Shown here: piece by piece, positions 1 to 8,134 of the stretch
Layout: each line of letters begins with the position of its first letter
How positions within the stretch are numbered: the first letter of the stretch is position 1
DNA from: Selenomonas sputigena_A
GTDB taxonomy: Bacteria > Bacillota > Negativicutes > Selenomonadales > Selenomonadaceae
DNA length: 64,000 nucleotides
Assembly: GCF_051603425.1 (NCBI RefSeq)
Contig: NZ_CP194411.1
Span: 62,001-126,000 of the forward strand
Direction of reading: 5' to 3'
Translations under genes and position numbers: made by a program
Notes under the pieces: generated by a model
Databases searched by the model: none
What the model was told of the DNA's origin: nothing
The model's input: the letters and a program-made list of their open reading frames with translations, nothing else

Positions 1-1061
1 ACACATCCTCGGGTTTTGTCGCAGGCGGCAAACTCTTCGAGACGATTTTCGGCCTACCCTACACATACGCCCTTTTGCTCGGCGCTTTCGTCGTCGTGTT
101 CTATACGCTCGCCGGCGGCTTTCTCGCTGTCTGTTGGACGGACTTCATACAAGGCGTGATGATGTTCTTCGCTATTTTGCTCGTGCCTGCGACGGCCTCC
201 TATCTCCTCGGCGGTCCGTCTACAACGCTTGCCGCCATCTACACGCTCGACGCCTCTTTCTTCAATCCGTTTCAGAAGCCCGACGGCTCCACCATCGGCT
301 GGATCGAGTTCATTTCCCTCATGGGCTGGGGGCTCGGTTACTTCGGGCAGCCGCATATCCTCGTGCGCTTCATGGCAATCCGCTCTTCTCATGAATTGGG
401 CCGCGCCATGCACATCGCCATGACCTGGGTCGCCATCTCGCTTTCCGCTGCCGTGCTCGTCGGCATGGTCGGCAAAGCGTTTCTCATAGAGCCTCTTTTC
501 GGCACGAATACAGAAACCGTTTTCCTCGTAATGACAAATACGATCTTCACCCCCTTTGCAGCGGGGCTCATCCTCTCCGCCGTACTCGCTGCCATCATGA
601 GCACGGCCTCATCGCAGCTCCTCGTCGCAGCCTCGGCTTTCGCACAGGACTTCTACCGTTCCCTGCTGCACAAAAAAGCCGGACAGACGGAACTCGTCTG
701 GGTCAGCCGCCTCTCTGTCCTCGTCATCGCTTCGCTCGCCTTGCTGCTTGCCATGAACCCCGCGAGCCTGATCCTCGATATCGTCGCCTATGCCTGGGCA
801 GGCTTCGGCGCAGCTTTCGGCCCGGCGCTCCTCACCTCGCTTTTCTGGCGGCGTGCCACAAGAAACGGCGTCCTCGCCGGCATCATCACCGGCGGCCTCA
901 CGGTGCTGATTTGGAAGCAATTCGCCTTTTTCGGCCTCTACGAGATCATCCCCGGCTTCCTCCTCGCCCTTCTTGCCATTTACATCGTGAGCTGCCTCGA
1001 CAAACCGCCTGCCAAGAGCATCACGGACACCTTCGATGCGGTGGGGAAAAGCGACATATAA
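1..1061 (+). CDS. putP: Sodium/proline symporter, C-terminal part (cut by window start)
   Basis: The reading frame is open from the first bases of the window, so the start codon lies upstream. The visible ~353 residues are strongly hydrophobic and match the C-terminal two thirds of the sodium:solute symporter family. The stretch around residues 1-60 (SSGFVAGGKLFETIFG, then LAGGFLAVCWTDFIQG) resembles PutP of E. coli closely. The protein would import L-proline with Na+ across the inner membrane. A TTG inside the frame at position 75 is probably not a real start, because the family similarity continues upstream of it. Stop codon TAA at 1059-1061. The PutP call is from remembered family similarity; a pantothenate (PanF) or other SSS transporter is less likely. 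Confidence 0.88.
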   Translation, partial: TSSGFVAGGKLFETIFGLPYTYALLLGAFVVVFYTLAGGFLAVCWTDFIQGVMMFFAILLVPATASYLLGGPSTTLAAIYTLDASFFNPFQKPDGSTIGWIEFISLMGWGLGYFGQPHILVRFMAIRSSHELGRAMHIAMTWVAISLSAAVLVGMVGKAFLIEPLFGTNTETVFLVMTNTIFTPFAAGLILSAVLAAIMSTASSQLLVAASAFAQDFYRSLLHKKAGQTELVWVSRLSVLVIASLALLLAMNPASLILDIVAYAWAGFGAAFGPALLTSLFWRRATRNGVLAGIITGGLTVLIWKQFAFFGLYEIIPGFLLALLAIYIVSCLDKPPAKSITDTFDAVGKSDI

Positions 1062-1100
1062 AATGAAGCATTGCCGCAGATCAGGAGAGGATGAAGATTC

Positions 1101-1556
1101 ATGGAAGAAATGACTTCTTGGAACCTCGTTGAAACCGAAGATGATATCGAGCTTCTGCTTCGTATATATCACCGGTTCCATGATGCCTGCATCGTATCCG
1201 CATCATATCAGAGCGGAACCACCGTCGATCATGACGGCACAATGCACTATCCCTCTGCGAACGGACACAACATGACGATCTTTTTTCAATCCCAAATGGC
1301 ACTGCGAACTTTGGAACTTCAATTCAGCGGCGTAAGAGCGGCTCACTTGATTGGTTGGGACGATAATCGCTTCTGTGAAATTTTTGATGCAACATTATCC
1401 TTTGCGGAGGGACTGCTGCCGGGAAAACCTGAGCGATTGATTGCATGGGCAGGCTGCAGTGAATTCGACTTCAAGCAACTTCATAATCCCTTGCATGAAC
1501 CTGCAAGTTATATCATAGCGAACAAGCTGAAATGGCGATTCGTTCAGCAAGATTAG
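1101..1556 (+). CDS. Hypothetical protein (151 aa)
   Basis: An AGGAGAGG ribosome binding site at 1083-1090 precedes the ATG by 10 bases. The protein is soluble, with no signal peptide or membrane segment, and I recognise no family. It has several aromatic and His residues (for example RIYHRFHDACIV near residues 21-32). It may be transcribed with the symporter gene 40 bases upstream, and a strong hairpin terminator follows 25 bases after its stop. No function can be assigned. Confidence 0.6.
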   Translation: MEEMTSWNLVETEDDIELLLRIYHRFHDACIVSASYQSGTTVDHDGTMHYPSANGHNMTIFFQSQMALRTLELQFSGVRAAHLIGWDDNRFCEIFDATLSFAEGLLPGKPERLIAWAGCSEFDFKQLHNPLHEPASYIIANKLKWRFVQQD

Positions 1557-1580
1557 CCGCACGCGCAGTTTGGCGTGAAA

Positions 1581-1630
1581 AAGCGCAGTCATTGGACGCA
1601 AATTCTCAGCTTCCAATGACTGCGCTTTTT
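1581..1630. terminator. Rho-independent terminator after the 151-aa gene
   Basis: An inverted repeat, AAGCGCAGTCATTGGA paired with TCCAATGACTGCGCTT, is separated by 15 bases. A run of T follows on the plus strand (GCGCTTTTTGG), and A-rich sequence precedes it. It would end transcription of the putP/hypothetical pair. Confidence 0.85.
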
Positions 1631-1773
1631 GGCTTTCAATGCTTCGCCGCATAGCGGGAAACGACAGCACAAACCGCCGCCTGTGCGGCGGACGGCGCCG
1701 TCGGGACGACAGCTGCTGAACATCATGTCCTGAAAGTTTATATAGGTATAGCTTGCATATTTATATTTTCCCC

Positions 1774-1829
1774 ATTTTTGTCAGATATAACTGACAAAAA
1801 TACATTTTATCCTTGCATGTCAGATATAA
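1774..1829. promoter_or_regulatory. Palindrome and repeated motif upstream of the ATPase gene
   Basis: The AT-rich gap 1631-1871 holds a perfect inverted repeat, ATTTTTGTCAG and CTGACAAAAAT, with a 6-base loop (1774-1801). Its inner motif TGTCAGATATAA occurs again at 1818-1829. The pair lies 40-95 bases before the ATPase start, where an operator or promoter would be. The regulator is unknown. A weak terminator is the alternative, but the T run is short. Confidence 0.5.
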
Positions 1830-1871
1830 ACAGATTAAAATTACTATATCAACAATATGCGAGGTGATTCT

Positions 1872-3086
1872 ATGATTCCGCGTGAACGATACATTCAGCA
1901 AATACGCCCTTTCATAGACAAGGATATCATCAAGGTTCTCACGGGCTTTCGCCGTTCAGGGAAATCCGTCATGCTGGAGCTGCTTCAAAATGAACTGCGC
2001 GCGCACGGCGTCGGAAATTCACAAATCGTCGCCTTTAATTTTGAGTCATTCAGCAACGTAAAGTACCTGTCTGCTGCAGCCCTCCACGAGGAACTGACAC
2101 GCCGTATAGCGGCAATCAAGGGAAAAGTCTATCTCTTCTTCGACGAAATTCAGGAGGTTACAGATTGGGAAAGGTGCATTAACTCCTGCCGCGTCGATTT
2201 TGACTGTGACATATATATCACGGGCTCCAATGCCAAATTGCTCTCCGGAGAGCTAGCCACCTATCTCGGCGGACGCTATGCAGAATTCGTCATCTACCCA
2301 TTTTCGTTTTCCGAATACATTGAGAGCAACGCGGGTTACAGCGAAAGCATAGACATAGCGAAAGCATTTCACGCCTACATCCAACTCGGAGGAATGCCAT
2401 TCCTCATGAACTTTGCCGGTGCGCAAGAACCTGCGCGCCAATATTTGCGCGACATCTACAGCTCCGTCGTACTGAAAGACATTGTAAAACGGAACAACAT
2501 TCGGGACGTTGATCTTCTTGAGCGCCTCATCACCTACATCATGGCAAATCTCGGTCGCACCTTCAGTGCTCGAAGCATTGCCAATTATTTCAAAAACGAA
2601 CAGCGAAAAATCGCGCCCGAAACCATCCTGAACTATATGCACACTGCATGCGATGCCTATCTTTTCTACAAGTTGAGTCGTGAGGACATTCTTGGGAAAA
2701 AGATTCTATCCGTCAACGAAAAATATTACGTCATCGACCACGGTCTTAGGGAAGCAGTTTTTGGCGGTAATACAAGGGATATGGATCAGCTGCTGGAAAA
2801 CATTGTCTGTCTGGAACTGCTGCGTCGCGGCTATCATGTCACCATCGGCAAAGTTGACCAACGCGAAATAGACTTTGTCGCCAAAAAAGATGACACACGC
2901 ATCTACATCCAGGTCGCCTATCTCCTCGCCGCAGAAGAAACCATCGCACGGGAGTTCACTGTACTCGAAAGCATTCGCGACAACTATCCGAAGTACGTCC
3001 TCTCCATGGATGAGTTCGATCTCAGTCGCAACGGCATCCTCCATCGTAACATCCGCGACTTTCTGTTAGCAGAAAAGTGGCAGTAA
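1872..3086 (+). CDS. AAA ATPase with DUF4143 C-terminal domain
   Basis: A 404-residue protein of the archaeal-type AAA ATPase plus DUF4143 family. The Walker A motif GFRRSGKS lies near residues 25-32. A hydrophobic strand ending in acidic residues (VYLFFDEIQEV, near residue 90) is the Walker B, followed by the sensor-like YITGSNAKLLSGEL. The C-terminal half carries the DUF4143 pattern with a nuclease-like end (REIDFVAKKDD, then YIQVAYLL). I chose the ATG at 1872 because GAGGTGATT lies just upstream; the in-frame ATG at 1857 has no ribosome binding site. Genes of this family are common, often horizontally acquired, and their role is not established. It sits alone behind a palindromic upstream region. 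Confidence 0.85.
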   Translation: MIPRERYIQQIRPFIDKDIIKVLTGFRRSGKSVMLELLQNELRAHGVGNSQIVAFNFESFSNVKYLSAAALHEELTRRIAAIKGKVYLFFDEIQEVTDWERCINSCRVDFDCDIYITGSNAKLLSGELATYLGGRYAEFVIYPFSFSEYIESNAGYSESIDIAKAFHAYIQLGGMPFLMNFAGAQEPARQYLRDIYSSVVLKDIVKRNNIRDVDLLERLITYIMANLGRTFSARSIANYFKNEQRKIAPETILNYMHTACDAYLFYKLSREDILGKKILSVNEKYYVIDHGLREAVFGGNTRDMDQLLENIVCLELLRRGYHVTIGKVDQREIDFVAKKDDTRIYIQVAYLLAAEETIAREFTVLESIRDNYPKYVLSMDEFDLSRNGILHRNIRDFLLAEKWQ

Positions 3087-3237
3087 AACCCTCCTTTTCG
3101 GCATACGGTAGACACACTTGAAAATCCGCTTCTTTGTCTCCGGCAAGTACAGAATGCGCATATTCGGGGTACATAAACATCATCAGCGGCACCCGCGCCG
3201 TTCTGCCGATATAAACCTTGATCGATTCCTTCCCCAT
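3022..3237 (-). CDS. Possible small protein (71 aa), antisense overlap with ATPase gene end
   Basis: The ATG at 3237 is preceded by GGAGGTGCTGCAAT, a strong ribosome binding site at good spacing. The first ~50 residues (IKVYIGRTARVPLMMFMYPEYA near residues 5-26) look protein-like rather than like a shadow of another frame. The last 65 bases run antisense to the 3' end of the ATPase gene, which is unusual, so the C-terminus may be read-through of a truncated gene. I recognise no family. It is either a small real gene or the 5' remnant of a larger one. Confidence 0.35.
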   Translation of the reverse strand: MGKESIKVYIGRTARVPLMMFMYPEYAHSVLAGDKEADFQVCLPYAEKEGFTATFLLTESRGCYDGGCRCD

Positions 3238-3373
3238 ATTGCAGCACCTCCATAAATTTATATACCTTTTCCGCAGGTACACTCCATCCGTCACACGGTT
3301 TCCAAGCGAAAAGCAGGAAAAAGCACATCTAGAGACGAATTCTTAGTAATAATTGCTGAGAGGAGGCACTGCC

Positions 3374-4129
3374 GTGCTGGGGGTAGAACGTCGACAAAAA
3401 ATTATGGAAAATCTGCGGCTGGAGAAAAAAGTATATGTATCGGAGCTGAGCAAACTCTTTGGCGTAACCGAAGAGACCGTGCGCCGGGATCTGGAGAAAT
3501 TGGAAGGAGAAAACCTCCTGCGCCGCAGCTATGGCGGAGCAACGCTTGCCGAGCATACAAGCGAAGATCTTTCCTTTATGCGGCGCAGTGCAGTCAACAG
3601 CGCAGGCAAAGAGGCAATCGCGCAGAAGGCGGCGCAGCTCATTCATGACGGCGATACCATCATGGTGGATTCAAGTACAACCTGCATGGCGCTCTTCAAA
3701 ACCTTGCAAGACAAGAAGGATCTCACGATCATCACGAACTCGATTCGTCTGATTCATCGTTTTATGAACACGCCGTTCAAATTCATCTCAACCGGCGGAA
3801 CGCTCCGATCGAATTCAGGAGCACTCACTGGCACAGTCGCGTGCACGACGCTGCGCAAATACTTCGTGGATCGCGCGGTCATCAGCTGCAAAGGGCTGGA
3901 TCAATCGAAGGGTCTCATGGAGTCAAACGAAGAAGAGAGCATCATCAAAGAGGTCATGATTGAGCAGGCTAAACAAACAATCCTGCTCGCCGATCACTCT
4001 AAGTTCGGACACACCGCATTCACGCAAACGTGTGCCCTCACAAAGATTGCAACGATTGTCACAGACGTTCCACCCGATGCGTCGTGGCAGAACTTCATTG
4101 CGGAGCAAGGCATCGAGTTGATTGATTAG
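3374..4129 (+). CDS. DeoR-family transcriptional regulator, probably of the rhamnose operon
   Basis: A 251-residue DeoR regulator. The N-terminal winged helix-turn-helix is clear (VYVSELSKLFGVTEETVRRDLE, residues ~21-42). The C-terminal sugar-phosphate sensor domain follows, with DSSTTCMALFKTL and the SCKGLDQSKGLMESNEEE stretch typical of DeoR sensors. The GTG at 3374 is chosen because GAGGAGG sits seven bases upstream; upstream in-frame codons lack a site. The gene converges on the rha operon, the two sharing one bidirectional terminator. DeoR proteins usually sense phosphorylated sugars, so rhamnulose-1-phosphate or a related intermediate is a reasonable guess. The target is inferred from proximity and from palindromes before rhaB. 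Confidence 0.85.
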   Translation: MLGVERRQKIMENLRLEKKVYVSELSKLFGVTEETVRRDLEKLEGENLLRRSYGGATLAEHTSEDLSFMRRSAVNSAGKEAIAQKAAQLIHDGDTIMVDSSTTCMALFKTLQDKKDLTIITNSIRLIHRFMNTPFKFISTGGTLRSNSGALTGTVACTTLRKYFVDRAVISCKGLDQSKGLMESNEEESIIKEVMIEQAKQTILLADHSKFGHTAFTQTCALTKIATIVTDVPPDASWQNFIAEQGIELID

Positions 4130-4134
4130 ATTCA

Positions 4135-4183
4135 AAGAGGGACTGTTTTACGAAGTCGTTGGCTTCGTAAAACAGTCCCTCTT
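4135..4183. terminator. Bidirectional terminator between DeoR gene and rhaM
   Basis: A perfect 21-bp inverted repeat (arms AAGAGGGACTGTTTTACGAAG and its complement) surrounds a 7-base loop. It lies between two convergent stop codons and would serve both genes. Confidence 0.9.
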
Positions 4184-4197
4184 CCACATATACAAAC

Positions 4198-4518
4198 TCA
4201 GGGTAAGAAGAATACCTGCTCCATGCGCGGCTGTGCACCAGTCACGGGATCCATCTCCATAACCATGACATCCTTCATGTACTCATTCCAGCGATCGACG
4301 ACCGCGCTCTTTGCCTGATACTCCTCGGCGTAGGCAACACCCTTCTCACACTCAAAGTACCCGAAGAGCTCGTTGCCCGTATTCCAAATCGTATAGTTGG
4401 AGATTCCTGCTTCTTTCAGCACCTCTTTCAACTCCGGCCAAATGGTGTCATGTCGCCGCCGATACTCGGCAAGCATACCGTCCTTCACCGTGGCTTTCCA
4501 TGCAAATCGTTCCATCAT
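4198..4518 (-). CDS. rhaM: L-rhamnose mutarotase
   Basis: A 106-residue protein of the RhaM family. It interconverts the alpha and beta anomers of L-rhamnose, feeding the isomerase. Conserved family features are visible: the RRRHDTIWPEL stretch near residues 20-30 with the active-site His, and the SNYTIW and YFECE segments. The length matches the ~104-residue family norm. GAGGGGG lies just upstream of two adjacent ATGs (4518 and 4515); I took the first. It is the last gene of the rha operon. Confidence 0.92.
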   Translation of the reverse strand: MMERFAWKATVKDGMLAEYRRRHDTIWPELKEVLKEAGISNYTIWNTGNELFGYFECEKGVAYAEEYQAKSAVVDRWNEYMKDVMVMEMDPVTGAQPRMEQVFFLP

Positions 4519-4646
4519 TTTACCCCCTCGCGAGCTTGGCAAGAAAAAATTTCTGCACCAATCTGACAGACTTTCGTTTTATCATGAAACCCCAAGAGGT
4601 CAAGCCGAAGGCGCAGACCGATTGGCGAGGTTTCTGTAAGGGCAAT

Positions 4647-4682
4647 GCACAATGTACACAAAGTGGACGTTTGTGCGTGTAG
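4647..4682. repeat. Dispersed hairpin repeat, copy A
   Basis: An imperfect palindrome of about 36 bp (GCACAATGTACAC, loop, GTGGACGTTTGTGC, then GTGTAG). It starts a few bases after the stop codon of the minus-strand transporter gene. Near-identical elements follow two other minus-strand genes at 21395-21436 and 37097-37138, in the same orientation. Confidence 0.7.
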
Positions 4683-4686
4683 TTTA

Positions 4687-6003
4687 TCAGAGATTTTTTA
4701 CCAGCCAACCGTTTTCATCCACCTCGTCGCCATAACGCTCAGCTGTGATCTCATCGAGAGTTTTGCCGCGATCATCTGCACCGAAGAATGTGCCTGCCAC
4801 CCAGCTGACCATGCAGAAACCAACCATGAGGACTGCGGCAATCTGGAAACCGAGCATCTCCATAATGATGGGGACAGCGAACCCCCAGATTGCTGCAGCG
4901 AATCGTGTGACGAAGAAAGTGAAGCCCTGCGCCGTTGCACGGTAGCGTACGGGGAAGAGCTCGGAACTCCACAGCTGGTAAAACTGCTGCTGCATGGAGA
5001 ACCCCCATACAATCGTGAAGAAGAAGAGCATCCATGTCTGGAGCATAGCAGGCGGCAGCACCCAAACAAGCCAGCTGATGACGCCGAGTCCGGAGAATAT
5101 CCCAAAAACCTTGCGACGATTGAAGCGATCTGCCGTATACATAAAGATGACAGTCGTCAGGATACATACGGCAAAATTCAAGCAGGTGAGGAACAATCCC
5201 ATCGTATTGCTGAGATTCCCGACGTGCTCATAGACATACGGCATAAAAAAGCCATTCGTACTAGCCGCCAAATTCCACATCGCATAAACGCCGCAACACA
5301 TGATGACGGTCTTGAGGGATGTGCCGCGGAGAATGTCCGCGTAGGTCGCCTTGCGCTGAACAAGCCCCTGTGCAGCAAGCTGCTCCTCGCGTTCTTTAGC
5401 AGCTTTCCACTCCGAGGATTCCGGCATACGCAAACGCTGGTACCAGATCCACGCAGCAACAACGATGAGATGCGCGAAGATGAGGCGGTTGCCGAGGAGT
5501 CCAAACATTTCGTTCATAGGGATGGAGGCGGCGAACACGACGACCGGACCGAGCATCCACGCAATCTGCGCCGAACCGCAGTGCTTCGCGCGATCCTTGG
5601 ACGGCGCTTCCTCCGCAATAAACGTCCACGATGCCACGACGTCTGCACCGACCATAAGACCAACAATGACATAACCTAGCAGGAACATCGGATAATTCGT
5701 CGCAAGGCAGATGATGGCAACGCCGACCATGTAAAGCAGCAACGCCCAGTTGTAGACGAATTTGCGTCCGTATTTGTCACAAATCTTGCCGCCGATGAGC
5801 GCACCGAGCGCCGCACCGCCTGTGTTCGACGAGAGCGCAGCCAACAGCCCCATCTGTACGCTGCTCATGCCGAGATAGTCCGCCCACATACTGAGCCCAG
5901 ATGCTCCGGCAACGATGGAGCCGGCATCAATATAGCTGATGAGGCCGGCAATCAGTGTCTTTTTCCATGCGGACATATGCGTGTCCTGTTTTACTCCAAG
6001 CAT
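4687..6003 (-). CDS. MFS sugar transporter, probable L-rhamnose permease
   Basis: A 438-residue major facilitator protein with about 12 hydrophobic segments. It carries sugar-porter loop motifs: GGKICDKYGRKFVY near residue 72 between TM2 and TM3, and the mid-protein RLRMPESSEWKAAKEREEQ loop typical of the metabolite:H+ symporter group. The ATG at 6003 follows AAAGGTAGGA. It lies between rhaD and rhaM, so L-rhamnose uptake is the natural inference. It is not RhaT, which belongs to a different fold family. Lactaldehyde or another catabolite is a less likely substrate. Confidence 0.82.
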   Translation of the reverse strand: MLGVKQDTHMSAWKKTLIAGLISYIDAGSIVAGASGLSMWADYLGMSSVQMGLLAALSSNTGGAALGALIGGKICDKYGRKFVYNWALLLYMVGVAIICLATNYPMFLLGYVIVGLMVGADVVASWTFIAEEAPSKDRAKHCGSAQIAWMLGPVVVFAASIPMNEMFGLLGNRLIFAHLIVVAAWIWYQRLRMPESSEWKAAKEREEQLAAQGLVQRKATYADILRGTSLKTVIMCCGVYAMWNLAASTNGFFMPYVYEHVGNLSNTMGLFLTCLNFAVCILTTVIFMYTADRFNRRKVFGIFSGLGVISWLVWVLPPAMLQTWMLFFFTIVWGFSMQQQFYQLWSSELFPVRYRATAQGFTFFVTRFAAAIWGFAVPIIMEMLGFQIAAVLMVGFCMVSWVAGTFFGADDRGKTLDEITAERYGDEVDENGWLVKNL

Positions 6004-6056
6004 AGGAGTCCTACCTTTCTGCTGCACCTATGCAGCGGTGTTCGAGGAAAAACGGA

Positions 6057-6875
6057 TCAATTAAGAAAATCTGTATTCAAGTCGATTTTGAAATCCTTCG
6101 CGAGCTGCAGAAACCCATCCTTCGGAATTGTCTGGCGTTTCCCGCCCATCGAGAGCACCTTGACACAGATTTCGGACGCCTTTTCCACCGTATCCATTAG
6201 TCCGAATGCCTCATCAAAGTCATCCCCACAGACGAAGAGTCCATGATGCGCCCAGACAATGGCACGGTACTTTTCGAGGAGGCGAACGGAAGCGTCGGCA
6301 ATCTCTTTTCCGCCCGGCACCATCCAGGGAACAATGCCCAGCCCCTCGGGAAAGATCACGGGATCTTCCGTAGCCATCTCCCACAACTCCCGCGAGAACG
6401 CCTTGTCCTCGAGCGGCAGAACAAAAGTCAGTGCAATGAGATTCGTCGGATGTGCATGGTAGACCACTCGGTTCGTACCGCGTGAGAGACGCTTCTTCAG
6501 CTCATGCGCCGCCAAGTGTGTCGGCAGCTCGCTCGTCGGACGTCCACCCTTCGAAAGCCCCCAAACGACGGCATAGTTCTCTCCACGCTCATCTACACGG
6601 ATCACAGCGACATTTTCCTCCGGTGCCAACTCTACATTGCGCATATACTTGCCGCTGCCTGTGACGAGAAAGTATTCCCCTGCCAAATCCGGCACAGTGT
6701 TGCCGATTGGAAGCTGCTCTGCCGCACTGTGCAGACTGTCCTTTACGTCTGCGATCTCCTCTTCCCGAATGCGGTAGGAGAGATTGCCTCCGTTGCGTTC
6801 ATGCCAGCCTTTGCGGAATGCATCCGCTGTAAGCCGAATAAAGCCTTGTAAAAAATCTGACTGCCTGATATCCAT
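6057..6875 (-). CDS. rhaD: Rhamnulose-1-phosphate aldolase
   Basis: A 272-residue class II aldolase that splits L-rhamnulose-1-phosphate into dihydroxyacetone phosphate and L-lactaldehyde. Visible motifs: the N-terminal GNLSYRI phosphate-binding stretch (residues ~29-35), the catalytic/zinc region VVYHAHPTNLIALTF (two zinc His), and IVWAHHGLFVCGDDFDEA near the C-terminus (third zinc His). Length agrees with the E. coli enzyme (274). GAAGGGAATACT precedes the ATG. It follows rhaA in the operon. Confidence 0.95.
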   Translation of the reverse strand: MDIRQSDFLQGFIRLTADAFRKGWHERNGGNLSYRIREEEIADVKDSLHSAAEQLPIGNTVPDLAGEYFLVTGSGKYMRNVELAPEENVAVIRVDERGENYAVVWGLSKGGRPTSELPTHLAAHELKKRLSRGTNRVVYHAHPTNLIALTFVLPLEDKAFSRELWEMATEDPVIFPEGLGIVPWMVPGGKEIADASVRLLEKYRAIVWAHHGLFVCGDDFDEAFGLMDTVEKASEICVKVLSMGGKRQTIPKDGFLQLAKDFKIDLNTDFLN

Positions 6876-6901
6876 AGTATTCCCTTCCGTTCTTCAAGCG
6901 C

Positions 6902-8134
6902 TCAGCGTTTCGCCAAAACATCGGCCTCATAGCGGCGCACCTCCGGCAGCCATGCGCCGTCTTCCGGTACGTTCGCGCGGCGGCAGAACTCCGCCCAGAT
7001 CTCGCCGAACGGCAGCGTCTTCAGTTCCTCGAGACCAACAAGCAGATTAGTGAAATTCTGTTCTTCCTGCCATTTGCGCAGCTGATCGTTTGGCGAGAGC
7101 AATCCGTAGAGCAACGCCTTCTGCATATTGCGCACACCGACCACCCACGCTGCAATGCGGTTGATGCTCGCATCAAAGAAGTCCAGCCCGATAAATACGC
7201 GATGCAGGGCATCGCAGCGTACGAGCTCCGTTGCCAGTTCTTTCAGCTCATCGTCCAGCTTGATTACATGATCACTGTCCCAGCGCACAGGACGGCTCAC
7301 ATGCAGTGCGACGTTCTCGTTGAAAATGAGCATCGCGGACAACTTGTCCGAGACGACCTCCGTCGGATGGTAATGCCCCGTATCGAGGAGGCACATAAGA
7401 TTGTTCTTTGCCGCATAATTCATATAGAACTCATGCGAACCGACCGTATAGGATTCCACGCCGATACCGAATACCTTGCCTTCGATTGCGTCTGCCATAT
7501 GCGTTTTGTCGAATTTCTCCGCAAAGATTGCGTCGAGCGACTCCTTCAGCCGCATACGAGAACCTAGACGATCTCCCGGCACATCCTTCGTGCCGTCTGG
7601 AATCCATACATTGTTCAATGCGGTGATGCCGAGCTCTCTGCCGAAGTAGTCCGCAATGCGGCGACAAGCTTTGCCATGTGCAATCCAGAACTCTCGAATC
7701 GCCCTGTCGGGATGGGAGAGCGTCAGATTGTCCGCTGCCTTGGGATGCGAAAAATACGTCGGATTGAAATCGAGACCGATTCCTTCCGCACGGGCAAAAT
7801 CGACCCAAGCCGCAAAATGCTTCGGCTCAAGTGCGTCACGGTCAATCTTTTCCTCCGTAATGCGGTAGGACGCGTGCAAGTTGAGCTTGTGCTTGCCCGG
7901 AATCAGCGAATATGCTTTGCGAATGTCTGCCATCAGCTCCTCTGAATTCCGTGCGCGGCCGGGGTAATTTCCTGTCGCCGCGATACCGCCCGAAAGCGAT
8001 TCGGCATCGAACCCCCGCACATCATCGCCCTGCCAGCAGTGCATCGAAATCCGCACCTCGGCAAGTCTCTGCAGTGCCTCCTCAACATTGACCCCAATCG
8101 CAGCATAACGCTCGCTCGCATTCTTAAATTCCAT
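6902..8134 (-). CDS. rhaA: L-rhamnose isomerase
   Basis: A 410-residue enzyme converting L-rhamnose to L-rhamnulose. Hallmarks of RhaA: SMHCWQGDDVRGFD near residues 30-43, KLNLHASY, the metal-site segments LDFNPTYFSHPKA and NVWIPDGTKD, and LDTGHYHPTE. GGAGGGAGAAAC lies before the ATG at 8134; the in-frame codon at 8158 lacks a site. Its first 11 bases overlap the end of rhaB, suggesting translational coupling. Confidence 0.96.
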   Translation of the reverse strand: MEFKNASERYAAIGVNVEEALQRLAEVRISMHCWQGDDVRGFDAESLSGGIAATGNYPGRARNSEELMADIRKAYSLIPGKHKLNLHASYRITEEKIDRDALEPKHFAAWVDFARAEGIGLDFNPTYFSHPKAADNLTLSHPDRAIREFWIAHGKACRRIADYFGRELGITALNNVWIPDGTKDVPGDRLGSRMRLKESLDAIFAEKFDKTHMADAIEGKVFGIGVESYTVGSHEFYMNYAAKNNLMCLLDTGHYHPTEVVSDKLSAMLIFNENVALHVSRPVRWDSDHVIKLDDELKELATELVRCDALHRVFIGLDFFDASINRIAAWVVGVRNMQKALLYGLLSPNDQLRKWQEEQNFTNLLVGLEELKTLPFGEIWAEFCRRANVPEDGAWLPEVRRYEADVLAKR

